Shown here: one piece after another, positions 1-12,379 of the stretch
Layout: each line of letters opens with the position of its first letter
Numbering within the stretch: the stretch's first letter is position 1
From: Piper betle
Lineage: Eukaryota; Streptophyta; Magnoliopsida; Piperales; Piperaceae
DNA: 64,000 nucleotides
NCBI GenBank assembly: GCA_033002965.1
Contig: JAURVB010014400.1
Location: forward strand, 51,721-115,720
Reading direction: 5' to 3'
Position numbers and translations under genes: made by a program
Notes under the pieces: generated by a model
Database searches by the model: none
What the model saw: the letters and a program-made list of their open reading frames with translations, nothing else
What the model was told of the DNA's origin: nothing

Positions 1-290
1 GCGACGTCGACAGCCCGGTCGGAGGAACGGACGGCGGCGCTCTCGCGTTCACAGGGCCGATTCGGTCCGGCCACACGTCGGCGACGACGTTGCGAGGGCG
101 GAGGAGAGGTCGGCAGCCCGGTCGGAGGCGAGGCCGGAGTCGGGGATGCACGGCGGAGGGCGGAACAGACGGCGGCGCTCTCATGTTCACAGGGCCGATT
201 CGGTTCGGCCACACTTCGGCGGCGTCGTTGCGAGGGTGGAGGCGAGGTCGGCAGCCCAGTGGGAGGCGAGGCCAGAGTTAGGGACACACG
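1..290. repeat. GC-rich tandem duplication, period about 138 bp
   Basis: Two diverged copies of a unit of about 138 bp lie head to tail. The block starting ggcggcgctctc at 33 recurs at 171 and is followed in both copies by gttcacagggccgattcgg and later by gaggtcggcagccc. The first copy may begin before the window. Both strands are open in several frames because of the GC content, but the arginine-rich translations look like no known protein. Likely part of a GC-rich repeat element rather than a gene. Confidence 0.7.
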
Positions 291-1859
291 GCGGCGGAAA
301 ATCGGAGCGGGTTAACGTTAGGTTTTTAAAATTAAAATTCCAATTTTACCCATACTTAAATAATTTAATAAAAATCATTTAAGGGTATTTTAGTAATTTA
401 TCCAAAAACCGATTTACCCCGATTCTGAATCGGAGTTAACTCGGCCGGAATCGGGGTAAATCGGCCGAGTTGGGCGCCGATTTGGCCCCAAAATCGGATC
501 AACACGCTGCCAATCCAATTCAAATCGGCCGATTCCGACGATTCATGCAACAGTGAATCTGACTATGATTAGTTTACTACAATGCAATGTCCCGGTGAGC
601 GAGTTTCCAACTAACGTACACATTGGCATTCACCGTTTATGAGCAAGCAATCAATACTCTTCTGGGTATGAAGGATAATGGCATGAAAAAGCCAAAAAGA
701 TGTATATATGGCCTCGTACATTGATCACAATGACAAAGAGCAAGATCTATTGGTGGAGACAACCAATAAACATATGCATTTGTATCACCTCAAAATTTTC
801 TTTTCTCCATGAATTTCTGCTTGTTGCCCATTTCTTGGTAGGTTAAAATAAAACATTTGGAAGGGAAAAGGTCCATCCATAGAAGCATAGAAGAGAGATC
901 AAACTCCTCCTTAAACAAAATCAAAAGGGCTCCCTCCTTCGTGAAACTGACACATATATTTAGGGAGTGTTTGATTAATTGCTCAAATCAAAGATAAATG
1001 AAACACCTCATGAACTACTAAGAAAATGAGAGACCACATTCTTGTCAGGCAAAGAAGGAGAAAAAGAAGACAGATCAGTCTTGTCCGAGTTCCAGTCATG
1101 GAATTGGAAGAAGCAAAAGCAAAAAGAAGAAAAAAAGCCTAAAATGATGAATAGATATAACTAGCGACAAGACATGGGAAGTACTACACCTCTCCACTTT
1201 TGTCTCTCTCCTCAGTCTCTTTTCTTCTCAAATGTTTGCCCATTTAGGAGACAATACTCTACTTTCAATCACTTGTAAAAAAAATATCATCTTTTTTTTT
1301 TCAAGGCTTCACCAGGATCACACTTCACTGAACATATAATAATTGAAGAAAGCACTAAAACAGCGCCTGCCATTAAGTACCAGTACTAGACAGATCTTAA
1401 AAGCTCTTAAGATAGACCCCGGGATAAGTGAAGATGACAACTGACTCATCAAGAAACAAATCACAGACAATCCATCAGACCTATGAACAAGCTATCTGTC
1501 CATGGAAGGCCTACATAGGAGAATATGAATACAGTAGTTATGTTGTAGCATTAGAAAAATTATCTGCTTCTGTGTACCAAAATAAAAGATGGTAAGAGAC
1601 TGGGAGGGACAATGAAATAGATTTCAAAGAGTAACTAATTGATTAATATTATCCATATACTGACATTGTACCTTGAAGAAAAGCGATGAAACTTGTTCAA
1701 TAACAGAGGCTACATAGAAACATAGAAGGGAGAAAAGAAAGGAAAGAATGTTAAAGACTAACTCAAATCCACTTCTTCCTCTTTTGGCTTTTTCTTTTCT
1801 TGAATCTTTTTTGCTCTTCCACCTTCGAGACATCTTCTGACCACTAAAAAAAAATTGAT
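291..1859. other. Intergenic stretch; repeat remnant, then Dof 3' flank
   Basis: From about 400 to 545 the DNA is dense in short cgatt/aatcgg words in both orientations (for example aatcggccgattccg). This resembles the degenerate sequence at 50340-50410 and is probably a decayed repeat. From 546 to 1859 I see no coding sequence. The last few hundred bases are the expected 3' untranslated and terminator region of the minus-strand Dof gene. Confidence 0.4.
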
Positions 1860-2819
1860 TCAACTAAACTGATGCATGTCACTCCATGTCTGCATCTCTT
1901 GACTTGAGCTCTCAAGAAGATTATCACTAGCAGTAACCATTAATGGTCTATCCCCATGAATATTATGATCACCATTAATCTTTGAGCTCTCTGATGTCTG
2001 AAATGAAATGGGTAGTTGATGATTTTGCTGGTTGTCAACCATGGAAGGAGAAACAGATGAAACTGCACTGTTCTGATCTCTGTGGCTCCCTCCAACCAAC
2101 ATTTCAAACCTTTGCTGCTGCAGCTTCAAGTGCAGATCCTGGTTCATGGAGCTCAATGACTCTATAGAAGAAGCAATACTATTGATCTGCATATTGACAA
2201 AATGAGACCCCATCTGATCTTGGATTGATCTCCTCCCATACACCACTCCATGATCACCAATCCCCTCCCCTTGCCTTAGAATTGGTGAACTCATTGGGCA
2301 TGGCCGAAAGCTCAAAAGGGTAGAAGGTGAATTGCCAATTGGACCGGCGGTAGCAGACTCGAGAGACGATCCATAAGAACTACTACTAGGGCCAATCATG
2401 GAAGAAGAAAGATCACCAAACGTGAAGAACTGGTTGTAAACGTTGGAAGGGGAGTTGAGCGGAGAGAAGGGTAGCCTGCTGAGCTGCAGCTCAACTGGCC
2501 CACCGTGGAGGAACCTCAGACCAGTTGATCCGCCGTCGGAATCTTCTCCTCCTGCCGCGACCCTTGTCGCCGACGCCGCCTCCTTTTTCTTTTTCCGGCA
2601 GCCGCCGCCGACGGGGACGTTGCGGAGGGAGCCGCCTTTGGTCCAGTACCGGCGGCAGGCCTTGCAGAAGTGCCTGGGCTGGGAGAGGCTGTAGTTGTTG
2701 TAGTAGCAGAACTTGGTGTTGGGGGAGTCGCACCTCGGGCACCGGAGGCCCTGCTCAGGCGGTGGCCGTGCCGTCGTCGTCGACTCTTTTCGGCCGTCCG
2801 GCATGCCATGGGAGGCCAT
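1860..2819 (-). CDS. Dof-type zinc-finger transcription factor
   Basis: A complete intronless reading frame of 319 residues. Dof proteins are plant-specific nuclear activators or repressors that bind AAAG cores. The Dof domain covers about residues 24-78. Its zinc ligands are Cys27, Cys30, Cys52 and Cys55 in the diagnostic C-X2-C-X21-C-X2-C spacing, followed by [20 protein letters not shown] and a lysine-rich basic run that probably serves as nuclear localisation signal. The domain lies near the N-terminus, as usual. The remainder is Ser/Gln/Asn-rich low-complexity sequence typical of Dof C-terminal regulatory regions and ends in TWSDMHQFS. The first ATG is followed by an in-frame Met at residue 6; the first is chosen because it gives the longest frame. 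No lesion is visible. I cannot place it in a Dof subfamily from sequence alone. Confidence 0.95.
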   Translation of the reverse strand: MASHGMPDGRKESTTTARPPPEQGLRCPRCDSPNTKFCYYNNYSLSQPRHFCKACRRYWTKGGSLRNVPVGGGCRKKKKEAASATRVAAGGEDSDGGSTGLRFLHGGPVELQLSRLPFSPLNSPSNVYNQFFTFGDLSSSMIGPSSSSYGSSLESATAGPIGNSPSTLLSFRPCPMSSPILRQGEGIGDHGVVYGRRSIQDQMGSHFVNMQINSIASSIESLSSMNQDLHLKLQQQRFEMLVGGSHRDQNSAVSSVSPSMVDNQQNHQLPISFQTSESSKINGDHNIHGDRPLMVTASDNLLESSSQEMQTWSDMHQFS

Positions 2820-2860
2820 GGCTAGGATAGCTAGAGGTGCAAGTGTGTGTTATGTATGTG

Positions 2861-2870
2861 TATATATATA
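2861..2870 (-). promoter_or_regulatory. Possible TATA box of the Dof gene
   Basis: The run tatatatata lies about 45 bp upstream of the Dof start codon on the minus strand. That would leave a very short leader. The pyrimidine-rich minus-strand sequence around 3060-3200 looks like a longer 5' untranslated region, so a distal promoter is equally possible. Confidence 0.25.
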
Positions 2871-5800
2871 GTTTATAGTCTGAGTTTTGAACTTGTGATG
2901 TGTTTTGCGTTGATGGGTTTTTAGACTTTTCGGTTGCAAAGGAGAGGGGAATGGGAGGAGAGGTAATTCAATGGCTTCATGCATGGTTTTGGAGGTAAAG
3001 GGGATGTTGATGGCTGCTTGTGAAAGCCATCAAGTCTCTTGTTTGTTAGAGAGAGATCAGTTTGAGTCTTTCGGGGGAAGAGAGAGAGCGGGGGATTGAA
3101 GGAGAAAACTGTAAGTAGCTGGGAACCAAAAGCTTTGAATGGATGGAGGAGACGATGAGAAAGGAAGCATGCACAAATGGATGTTGTAGTGTGGTATAAA
3201 GGTGTGAGGGGACACAGGTCTTATATATATATACAAGAATATGTATCCCAACAATATTTATAAATATTAAATTTTAGGTAAGATGTTGCGTTATGTTATG
3301 TTAGAGATAAATTTTAATTTTATAGATAAATTTTTATTAGTTAAACAATGAGATCAATCATAATAAGTTAATATTTTAAATATAAATTTAATTAATTATG
3401 TCTTAAAAGACAGATCTTAATTAAATTGAAAGATAAATTATAAAATCTTATTTTTGTAATATTTTAATTGATCAAATCTCTTATTTTTAACTTGTATTAA
3501 GTTCACCTTTTATTAATAAGAAGTGATTGGTATTTATCTTGAAAGGTTTTATTACATATGTAGTATATATATATATATATATTCATCAATTATTAATCTT
3601 ATTTGACAAAACTCAAATGTGATCAAATGTTTATATATCTACACTTCATTATAGTTATAATTTATATCTCAAAAAATATTATTAATATGTGCTTGAATAT
3701 ACTTAGATATATTTTAGCATGAGGTAAGAGTTAACTCCCTTTGGAGAGAATTAGATCATAATTCGATCTGAATGCGACTTCTACCTACTCGTTGCAAATA
3801 AATAAAATTTTAATAAAATTATGTTTCTCGATTGTTACACCTATAATACAAAAAAATATGATATTAGTGATCACAAATTTTATCATTGAATTTTTAGAAC
3901 ATTTGTCTCAAAAAATCTCTATTAAGATTTCCTATAAATTTATTTCATACCAGTAACGGATTTTATGGTCATATTCTATTTTATTGTAGTATTATAAGTA
4001 TAAAATAAAGAGAATAATTAGTATCTAATACTCTTATGTAAGCAAAATTTAATATCAACTAATGGATTATAAGGACGGTTAGACAATAAGAATAATTTTG
4101 TCAATATTAAAAGAATTAAAGTCATGTGATTTAAAAGTTGCTGATATTCTAATATCAGCTGCAATTCTAAAATAAATTTACTTGTACATAAAAAAATAAT
4201 CAAACCATCTAATAAATGTTTAATTTTTTTTGCATATTTTGAGTTATCGAAACAAATAATCATCAGAGCATCTAAAATTTATAATTTAAGGCGATTTTTA
4301 ATGTATTATGGGGATGTAAAGATGGGCGGTGGCACAACAGCTAGTGTAACTTCTCCGTTGTAAACAACTCACACCTTCAAATCTCCAACCCATGCCTTCC
4401 TTCTTCTCCAAAACTCCCATGCAAGTGTCCTCCTTTGATAGCAAAACGAGCCCTCACCTGCATGCGACCCAACCAATACATCAGAAATATTCAGAACACC
4501 ACCAGCTCTGGTCATATTTTCAATAAGAGAGCTTGGACTAGCCTTGTTATCAGTCTATATATGAGCAGCCCCCGATGCACATACACTTGTACAGTCCAAT
4601 GGCACTGCTGCATTTACTCATCCTCATTCTATTTCAGTGGCTCACTATACATACTCTGTACATGAGCTACAAGCTTTGATCGATACTGTTCTCTCTTGGG
4701 TGTGTTCCTCTCACCTCTATCTTTGAAATACTTTCTTGGGTCTGTACATTTTTTATGTTTGATTTTGAATGCCATAAAGGTAAAGCGAGAAGTTGGTTCT
4801 TGTAAGTTGCTAGCATATTCTATTGTGCAACACAGTCATGAGCTTTTTTGTCCCATGAAACATCTGAACATTGGATTAGGTAGACAACAACTTCACACAA
4901 CCAGCTGCTGGTCATGTAAAGTGGGATACACAGACTTGTTGAGATATAAAAAATGTTTTTACTCTGCTTCTAGTGGAATATATACAAAGCAACATGGATG
5001 CTATTTTATGGGATATATAGGAGTCCCTTATTGATCATGAATATATGCATGAGTACGTAGTGATGCATGTAGAGGAAAGAACATATACATGCAGCTGCTA
5101 ATTATCAATTTATCACCATTGTTTGCACTGTAGTGCAGCAGTGGACATAGCTGTAGAGGGCAGGGGCATGAACAAGAGAGTGATAAATAATCAGAGAGAA
5201 GTGAAAACAGTAGAATCCAGTTGGGAGGAGTATGGAAGGAAGGGAGGGAAGAAGGTGACTCGTGAGGTCATGAGTTGTGATTCTCGTGAGCTGCAAACCA
5301 AACTCTTCACGTACTCACACCTTCAATCATCGTCTACTCATGTGATACAATGATACTAGTCTTATCATACCTTCTTCTTCTTCTTGCTTCGTTACGGTCT
5401 CCTCGTTATCATAATATTATATAGATGTATGATAAAACAAACATTCATATAGATGATTAGACGAATATTTATCATATTAAACGAATATTTATCATATTAA
5501 CTGATATTGTTTGGTGGTTAAACTAACTACTGCTCCTTGTTTGGTCCTTTTAATTGAATATATAACTATTTAATAAAAATATCATTTTAGAGTGAAGTGT
5601 TAATATGATACATATTAATATATAGTTAACAATATGGAGGGCACTAAGTGTCTCCAAGAATGAAGTGGCGATGTCATAATGCTTACCCTATAAAATTGTT
5701 CAATACGTGAATGTAGCGAGGAGTATCATCAATTAAGCATCTAAGAGTGAGATGCTGTAAATTATAATGTGAAATGGCTAAAATGGGCAGAGACTCACGT

Positions 5801-5875
5801 TTATATTTTCGTTGCGATAAAGTTATTTGACATAAAATTAATCGGACTGGGCTGCCCAAGGCCAACGTCACCGAT
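2871..5875. other. Upstream region of Dof gene and AT-rich spacer
   Basis: 2871-3260 is probably promoter and leader of the Dof gene; the minus strand is CT-rich here. 3260-4310 is strongly AT-rich with a TA microsatellite at about 3563-3582. 4310-5870 is less AT-rich, with short open frames on both strands that show no recognisable domain. I see no supported gene. Confidence 0.4.
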
Positions 5876-5879
5876 TAAT

Positions 5880-6011
5880 CGGGTGGCCATCCTCGACCAT
5901 GGACATCTGGATCTGGTTGTCTGTAGATGAAAGGCTACTGGGGCGGTTGATCGAGGTGGCCATCCTCGATCGTGGACATCCGGATCTGGCTGTGTCTACA
6001 GATGACAAGGT
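5880..6011 (+). repeat. Diverged tandem duplication, period about 75 bp
   Basis: The segment gtggccatcctcgaccatgg at 5882 recurs as gtggccatcctcgatcgtgg at 5957. The two copies continue in parallel through ggacatc-ggatctgg-tgt to the following agatga-aagg. Two copies, roughly 85-90 percent alike by eye. No gene is evident here or in 6012-6330, which is spacer. Confidence 0.65.
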
Positions 6012-6344
6012 TGTCGGCGGTCAGATTTAACCGCTCTCAACCTTGCCATAGATTGGTTGGCTGGGTCAATTTTATATTTTTTTAAATAAAAATATTAAAC
6101 CTGACACTCATGGGCATTTTAGATTATTTCAAAAAAATTTTCTTCGGGTAATTAACCCTGATTCTCTCCACCCGTAATATTAAAAAAATCATTATCTTGT
6201 TTTTTTAAAAAAACTTTTATTATTATTTTGGTTCGGACCAACCGAAGCTTTTTGTCAACCTGTTTACCCGACTTACCCGCACCATTATTGAAAAATCCAA
6301 AAATGCCCCTAGCATTTATGCAAATAATTAATTGAATGTCTTCC

Positions 6345-6515
6345 ATGTCCGCCGCCCCCGCCGCCGCCGCCGCCGCTGCCGCTGCCGCTGCCGCCGCTGC
6401 CGCTGCCGCTGCCGCCGCTGCCGCTGCCGCTGCCGCCGCTGCCGCTGCCGCCGCTGCCGCTGCTGCCGCTGCCGCCGCTGCCGCTGCTGCCGCTGCCGCC
6501 GCTGCCGCCGTCGCC
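6345..6515 (+). repeat. GCC/GCT trinucleotide repeat tract
   Basis: About 170 bp made almost wholly of GCC and GCT triplets, arranged in higher-order blocks such as gccgctgccgctgccgct followed by gccgcc. Because the tract is a pure triplet repeat it is open in all frames (poly-Ala or Cys-Arg on the plus strand; poly-Ala, Gly-Ser or Gln-Arg on the minus strand), so open frames here are not evidence of a protein. It lies about 1.9 kb upstream of the PIG-C start and could be part of that gene's 5' untranslated region or of an unrecognised exon. Confidence 0.85.
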
Positions 6516-7539
6516 CATTTCGGCGTCCACTCAAGGATTCTCCGACCTTCGCTTTGGGTGGGATCATCTGCTTCATCTCCTTCGGACTGTTCATCCTTCA
6601 ACTGTGGGGAAAAGGTGCCATTTTTTTGATCTGGTTCTGTGAACGTTGGCTCGATGTGTTCATGATGGATACAGTTATGGAGATTATTTGTTTGATTCGT
6701 TGCTCCTCGTGGATGATTGTTGTTTGTGTTGTGATTGGTATGTGTATACATCCGATAAACCAATTGCTTTGATCTCTCGTTGTGGGTTTCTATTGTGTCT
6801 TGTGTGAATTCTTGGCAGGGTGTTTGGTTTAACAGTAAAATGAATAATGCTCATGCTTGATTGAGGCTATAAACAGAGTTTAGTGGAAGGGTTTTCTAAT
6901 CAAAATATTGATAAAGTTCGAGCCTTTGTCAAGCAAATCGAAGAAATCGTTAGTAAATCAATTAAAATACCCTTTCTTCCTTTCGTAAAAAATACCCTGA
7001 TACGAAATAATTTTGCATCGTGAATTATAAGGAAGAAATGGGGGAGAAGCATGATGAAATCAAAGATAAAAAGAGGTAAACACAGGGAGAGGTGACAGAA
7101 CTTTACTATTTTATTTCTTGCTTTCCATACAATGGGGGTAAATACCCTGTTACGGGCTAACTGCGTATGTGTGGTTAAAACTGCCCATTACAAATGCACG
7201 TATCAATCCCTCATCCCTACTTCTCCGATTCCAGCTACCCTCTTTCAGCCTATAACCTTTATCACCGTCACTAAAAACTCTTGCGAACTGCGGCTGCCCT
7301 CCACGGCTCGTGGTCTCCAAAAATGAGCCGTTTTGGGTGGTCCATGCGCAGTAGAGTGAGTCTTTGTTTTGGAATGTCTGAGGTTTGAAGTTTGGATCCC
7401 GTGAAGGGGGTGTGTCGAGATCTGATGTGGCGGTTGAATTTTTCTTGTGATCGTGTTTTGTGCAACGAAACAGTGCGTAAACTAGAAACAAAGAGGGCTT
7501 TTTAGTTAATATTTGTAGTGTTCTTTTATGTACAAGAAA

Positions 7540-8160
7540 ATGTGATGAATTTGTCAGAATTTGTGATTGATTTGATACAATTTGTGGAGAAATTTTACCT
7601 TTTTTAGCAGTTTCTGGTGGGGAGTGTTTTTTTAATGTTTTGTTAGGTCATCATTACCCCTTTTGCTTGTGTTTTGATCCGTATACATCAAAAGCAATGT
7701 CTAGATCTCATGTTCTGGATTTCTATCGTGTATTCAATAAATCTTCAATATCTATTATGCGTTTTTATGTACTAAATGTGATGAATTTGTAGAACTCTAT
7801 GTAATTGCTTTTGTAAAATTGTGATAGAAATTTTACTCTTTAGCAGTTTATAGTGGAGTGTGTGTTTTTTAATATTTTGTTAGTTTATCATTGTCCATAC
7901 TTGTTTGTGTTGTGATCCGTTTATGAACTCTAATGCTTTGATGATTTGATCTCTTGTGAAGCTTTATCGTGAATTCTGTAAATCTTTGAATTAAAAAAAT
8001 GATAAACATATATTGTGTGTTTTTCTATATATAATGTGATAAAATTTTGATTTATAATTGGTTTTGGAAATGGGATTATATCTAATGATGATAGAAATTT
8101 TAGTTTATGAGCAGGTTGTAGTGGATGGGTTATAAAGATTTGTTAGTTCATCATTGTGTT
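7540..8160 (+). repeat. Degenerate tandem repeats, period about 235-270 bp, probably in a leader intron
   Basis: A block reading agcagttt-tggtgg-agtg followed by ttttgttag-tcatcatt occurs at about 7608, 7843 and 8110. A linked block (atgtgatgaatttgt, then aaattttac) precedes at least the first two. The region ends at a good acceptor, ttttgtgcag at about 8211-8220, just before the PIG-C leader, so the repeats probably lie in a 5' untranslated-region intron. A related but weaker block may exist near 6740-6800. Confidence 0.5.
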
Positions 8161-8355
8161 TTTGCTAAGAAGTCTTTTTAAAATCATTGTATAAACAGTG
8201 AGAATGTAAGGTTTTGTGCAGGTGTACAACTATTTGTACTGAACTCTACCAGATTTCACCTTTGGCTCTTCCTACCTCATTTATTGTTTGAGGGTTACCT
8301 GTGAACAAAAACATGAGTAGTACCAAGGTCTGAACTGCATTGATCAGTTGTTAGT

Positions 8356-9261
8356 ATGGATAGCCAATATGAGGCAGGCTTGCCTCAACCAAAATGGAGA
8401 AAAGTTGCATATGGAGGTATGCAACCTGGGTATGATGACAACTACACCGATGAATCTTTTCTTCAAGGCATGGTTATGAATGCAAATGTTGTGAAGAGAG
8501 ATATTTTTAAAAGTGGTTTGTGATTCTGTCTCCATTTCTCAGTACCTCTGCATTGTTGCCTTGGTTGTTTGTGTTTGGACTCATACTTTGAACTCTGGCA
8601 TTGATGAATTTTCTATCCTTCTACTCGATGTTGGTCTTTTTGTACTTGGTTTTTTAGTCCTCTTGCTTACTGCTAAGAAGCTTTCTCTTCACACTCTTTA
8701 CAAATACATTCTAAACATTTGCTTCTTTACATGTGGCTTATACGTTTTGGCTCCTATATATCAGACGCTTACTAGATCTATCAGCTCTGATTCTATATGG
8801 ACACTAACTGTTTGCCTTCTTATAGTCCATCTTTACTTGCATGATTACTCTGGTTCAACAGTTAAACCACCAGGTGCTCTCAACAATCCAACTTTAACCG
8901 GCAATGTGTCTCTCAATGCTTCTATTGTAGCTTCTGTACTTATTGCATCTCGTCTCCCATCTCGGGGACATGTGTTTTCGATTATGCTTTTCTCCTTGCA
9001 GATCTTCCTATTCTCTCCATTGATCATGTACTGTGTTAAAAGGTACTCTTTTAAGCTGCACCTTTTATTTCCTTCATTTTGATGGGTCTTGCATTGTGTC
9101 TCATTTACCCCCTTCACCGGCTGTTGTTTGGCCTTTTCCTGAGTCTACTGCTTTTTGTCAATTTAATTTGCCCATACTGGCTTATCAGGGTACAAGCGTA
9201 CAAGTTTGAGATCAATGGGCCTTGGGATGAGGCTAAGCTGTGCTTTGATATAAAAGAGTGA
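8356..9261 (+). CDS. PIGC: PIG-C subunit of GPI-N-acetylglucosaminyltransferase, reading frame broken twice
   Basis: Encodes the multi-pass ER membrane subunit of the complex that transfers GlcNAc to phosphatidylinositol, the first step of GPI-anchor synthesis. The sequence reads through [20 protein letters not shown] at the N-terminus, several hydrophobic segments, then [21 protein letters not shown] and the C-terminal block [20 protein letters not shown], all diagnostic of plant PIG-C. It occupies three frames. One extra A in the run at 8509-8512 shifts the frame after KRDIFK, and one missing T in the run at 9077-9080 shifts it again before [13 protein letters not shown]. The two changes cancel in length, giving about 301 codons, the normal family size. 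Conservation elsewhere is excellent, so either this is a very recent pseudogene or the two homopolymers are miscalled. No intron within the coding part. Confidence 0.9.
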
Positions 9262-10442
9262 GAGTTGTACAGCCTCCCTAGTCTTGTATCTTGAAATGAA
9301 TGAAGATTCTCATACTTGGCTTGGCCTCCGGAAAAGCTACACTTCGTCATTTTGGAAAAAATCTGTACTTTGTCGGCAATTATCAGCGGCCTGTGAAGAA
9401 ATTTAGAATGGGAACTGGGCAACATGATCTTTCCTACAGCCGTGGAATCTAGTTGTAAACCTGGAATGACTCAAATGCCTGGTGCCTAAGATGCTTGGAA
9501 ACACTGGTTCCGCTCACGTCAAGGTTGATGAGCTTTTATAATTGTTATATGTCAATAAACAGATACTAGCTGTTGCTGTTTTTATGAAAACCTAGTCTTG
9601 AGACATTTCAATTTTTGTTTTAGGCTGACAAACGTTCCTAGAACAAGCGTTTGTGTTCTTTTCCAAAATGGTACTACTACTACGTTGTGCAAAGACTGAT
9701 TTCTAGTAGCCAGGGTCATAGTCGCTTCATTCTTGTAATGTGTGGCGAATTGCGTTGAAAATGTATTGGCAAATACGAATCCATTTTCCAGTTCGAAGAG
9801 ATTCATATACAAGGCTACAAATTGCAGCAAGGTATTTTCTTGTCCAGCATTATTTTGAGCATAATTTCTTGCCCAAGTATTATCCAATCAGAATTGACCT
9901 ACCGAATCAGATGAAATTGTACTTCTCTATTGAGCTTCCGACATGTTTAGGCCATAAATTGTGAAAGCATTTGTGGTCCAAGTTTACAAACGCTTCCAAG
10001 GCCTGCCTATGTTTAAGATCACGGGTAATTTGACAATTAGCATCATTGGTGTCTTAATTTTTTAAAATTATGACATTATAGGAACCCTACACTCTACAGA
10101 GTGCAAATAACCTGCCCAGGCGTCCTCACCTATTTGCATAGGTGTTGTCAAGGACTTATCAGACAGCTAAACATTGCTGGGCCGCCTCTCTTGATGAGCG
10201 ATGAAAACGCATTACATTGTAGTTAGGCACTAGGCCGCATATCAAAACAAGAGGGCAACCCAACACATCAAACACCAGTGATTGTTTAGGGATGATTTAT
10301 TTTACACAATTGGAGAACAGTTTCCATCATAATAATATTCGGCACCAAAATAAAACCTAAATCCATCAAGAAAATAAAATGTCCTGGAACGAATCAAGCA
10401 AGTAATAGTTTTCTGTCCCCTCTTTTCAAGAAACATATACGC
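9262..10442. other. 3' flanks of convergent PIG-C and CHCHD genes
   Basis: The stretch between two convergent genes. 9262-9560 looks like PIG-C 3' untranslated sequence. The rest, up to the CHCHD stop codon at 10443, contains only short frames without recognisable domains. Confidence 0.4.
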
Positions 10443-12272
10443 TTATGCACCCATAACAGAACCAGAGTTCCTGCGGCATTCGTTGAGCATATCCAGATAG
10501 AACTGGCACTTGCTAATATCACTTCCATTCATGCTCACGCACTGTGTAAAAGGCAAAGAACACACTATCAAGAAAGAATCCTCAGTGTTAAGTTTTGTGT
10601 ACTATCTTAGATTTGAATTAAGGGCTTACATCCTGGAAAGCCTTGGAGTGAATGCCACAAGCGTCACCCATGCTGCCAGAATTCATCACGGGAGCAGGGG
10701 CCGCAGCTGCCGTTTCAGACGCAATGGTTTCATGTTGAATGGTTCGCGGACCCATCACCGCATCCACGGCCCTGTGGGCAACAGCACTACCGGTGCCAAA
10801 CGCCATTCCTGGTACATGACAGAAAGATGAATAAGTGCGCCAAAGGAAGTGAAACCAGAAATTCAGAAACAAACGGGACAACCAACTCTCAATAAAAATA
10901 ATCATTAATTACCTTGAGCAATGGTTGAACCAATTCCTCCAAGGATAGATCCACCTCCACTCTGAGCAGGAGCTGGAGGAGGCGCGCGAGAAGCTATTAC
11001 AATGCAAATGCCAGATATTAGTTATATACTACGGATGTCACGCCACTGCACAATCATTTTCCAAGATTCCTAGATGCAAAAATAATCCACCAATAACAAA
11101 CATAAACTAACCTGGCTGGGGTGGATTGCGCACAGGGGCAGCGCGAGGAGCAGGCCGAGAGGCAGACCTTCCTGCACAAAGAAACACAAATATACTCAAC
11201 TTACAATTCCACATATAGTTAGAAACTTAAATTAAAGAATGGTTCAGTGGTACAGAATGCATGAGTGGCAAAAGACAAAGGAATACCTCAAGAAGCTCTA
11301 CACAAAGAAAACCACAACTAATTTTGTATAATGAGGACAAAACATAAGAAATCAAATCATGGATAAATGTTCACATCAAATACTCAACAAGACCGATTTG
11401 TTAGATCAAACTCCAAGCAGCATAAAAATTTGAAAATGGGAAAATTTAAAAAGCATCCATTACGCTGATCTTTTTCACTACACTTGCGTCCATCAACGCA
11501 AAAGTTGATTACAAATACATATACCAACGCTGATTAGATAAAATCCTCTCTAGAAATAAAAATATGTAAACGTTTTGCCAATCAAGAAAACAACTTTCTT
11601 CCAATCAAATACGCAAGCATTTAAAGAACAACGAGTGATGACATAGTATCAACTAGAAGTGGAGAAATCAAGTAGAAGCACTGAACGAGACTGGTTATTC
11701 ATATCTCAGTGAATCAAAGAAACTAAAAGCATGCGCACATCAACCAAAACAAACACACACACGTTCCCTCAAATATAAAGCTTTCAATCAAACTTCAATC
11801 TTATCCACTCCAACCCCTATACAGGATCCAAAACAAACCCTCTCTACCTACTCCTTCACTTAATCATAAGCTCATCCCCATATGTGCAAGTCCCACGTTT
11901 CATAACAAAAGTAGGGGAGAGTTTGCACCGTTCTACACTCACAGCACAGCAGCAATCTAGCCATCAAACATATAAAAAAATTAAATAAATATTATGCCCA
12001 ACAACTACTCAATCATCCGAAATGAACCAGGTGCTCATCATCCCACTAAGTCATGCAGTACAGCAGAACCCAAACCCTCAAACCCCACACCACCATCCAC
12101 ACATTCAAGCAATACAGGGGAAAAAACATTTATCTATAGCAACCAATCCTGCCACAGAAAAGACCGAAAAAAGATTCAATCTTTTCGGTGAAAAAAGGAC
12201 GATATGATGCGAATAAGGAGGAAGGTAGGGGAGGAGAGGCGAGGGATCACCTCCGGAGCTGCGGCGAGGCAT
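10443..12272 (-). CDS. CHCHD2/CHCHD10-like twin CX9C mitochondrial protein, five exons
   Basis: Exons on the minus strand are 12272-12251, 11171-11112, 10993-10913, 10808-10630 and 10541-10443. All introns have GT-AG borders, and the joined frame is 441 nt (146 residues plus stop). The protein begins MPRRSSGGRSASRP, is rich in Arg, Pro and Ala up to about residue 38, has a Gly-rich hydrophobic centre (GGGSILGGIGSTIAQGMAFG and on to about 75), an Ala-rich linker, and a C-terminal CHCH domain. Cys105-X9-Cys115 and Cys126-X9-Cys136 form the twin CX9C motif, oxidised by the Mia40 relay in the mitochondrial intermembrane space. This architecture is that of the CHCHD2/CHCHD10/Mix17 family, linked to mitochondrial organisation and respiratory function. 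Start choice: the first ATG after the TATA box, with the short first exon joining in phase. No lesion seen. Confidence 0.93.
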
Positions 12273-12369
12273 GGTGACGGCGACGGCGGCGGCGGAGAAA
12301 TGGGAAACCCTAGAAATGATATGAGAGAGGTTCGAAGAAGGAATACAGCTCGAGGGAGGGGGCCGAGCC

Positions 12370-12377
12370 TATTTATA
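12370..12377 (-). promoter_or_regulatory. TATA box of the CHCHD-like gene
   Basis: On the minus strand the sequence reads TATAAATA in a GC-rich setting, 98 bp upstream of the CHCHD-like start codon. That predicts transcription starting near 12340 and a leader of about 70 nt. A consensus match in the right place and orientation. Confidence 0.7.
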
Positions 12378-12379
12378 GG

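Noticed and set aside
90..382. Arginine-rich small proteins at the start of the window
   Set aside because: They follow the tandem GC-rich repeat and differ in frame between the two copies; no conserved motif.
4318..5034. Possible microRNA precursor or small secreted protein
   Set aside because: I compared it with miR156, miR160, miR164, miR394 and the tasiARF/miR390 signals I know and found no match; open frames lack domains.
6152..6772. Long alanine-, glycine/serine- or cysteine/arginine-rich proteins on both strands
   Set aside because: All depend on the GCC/GCT repeat, which is open in every frame. Flanking residues show no domain.
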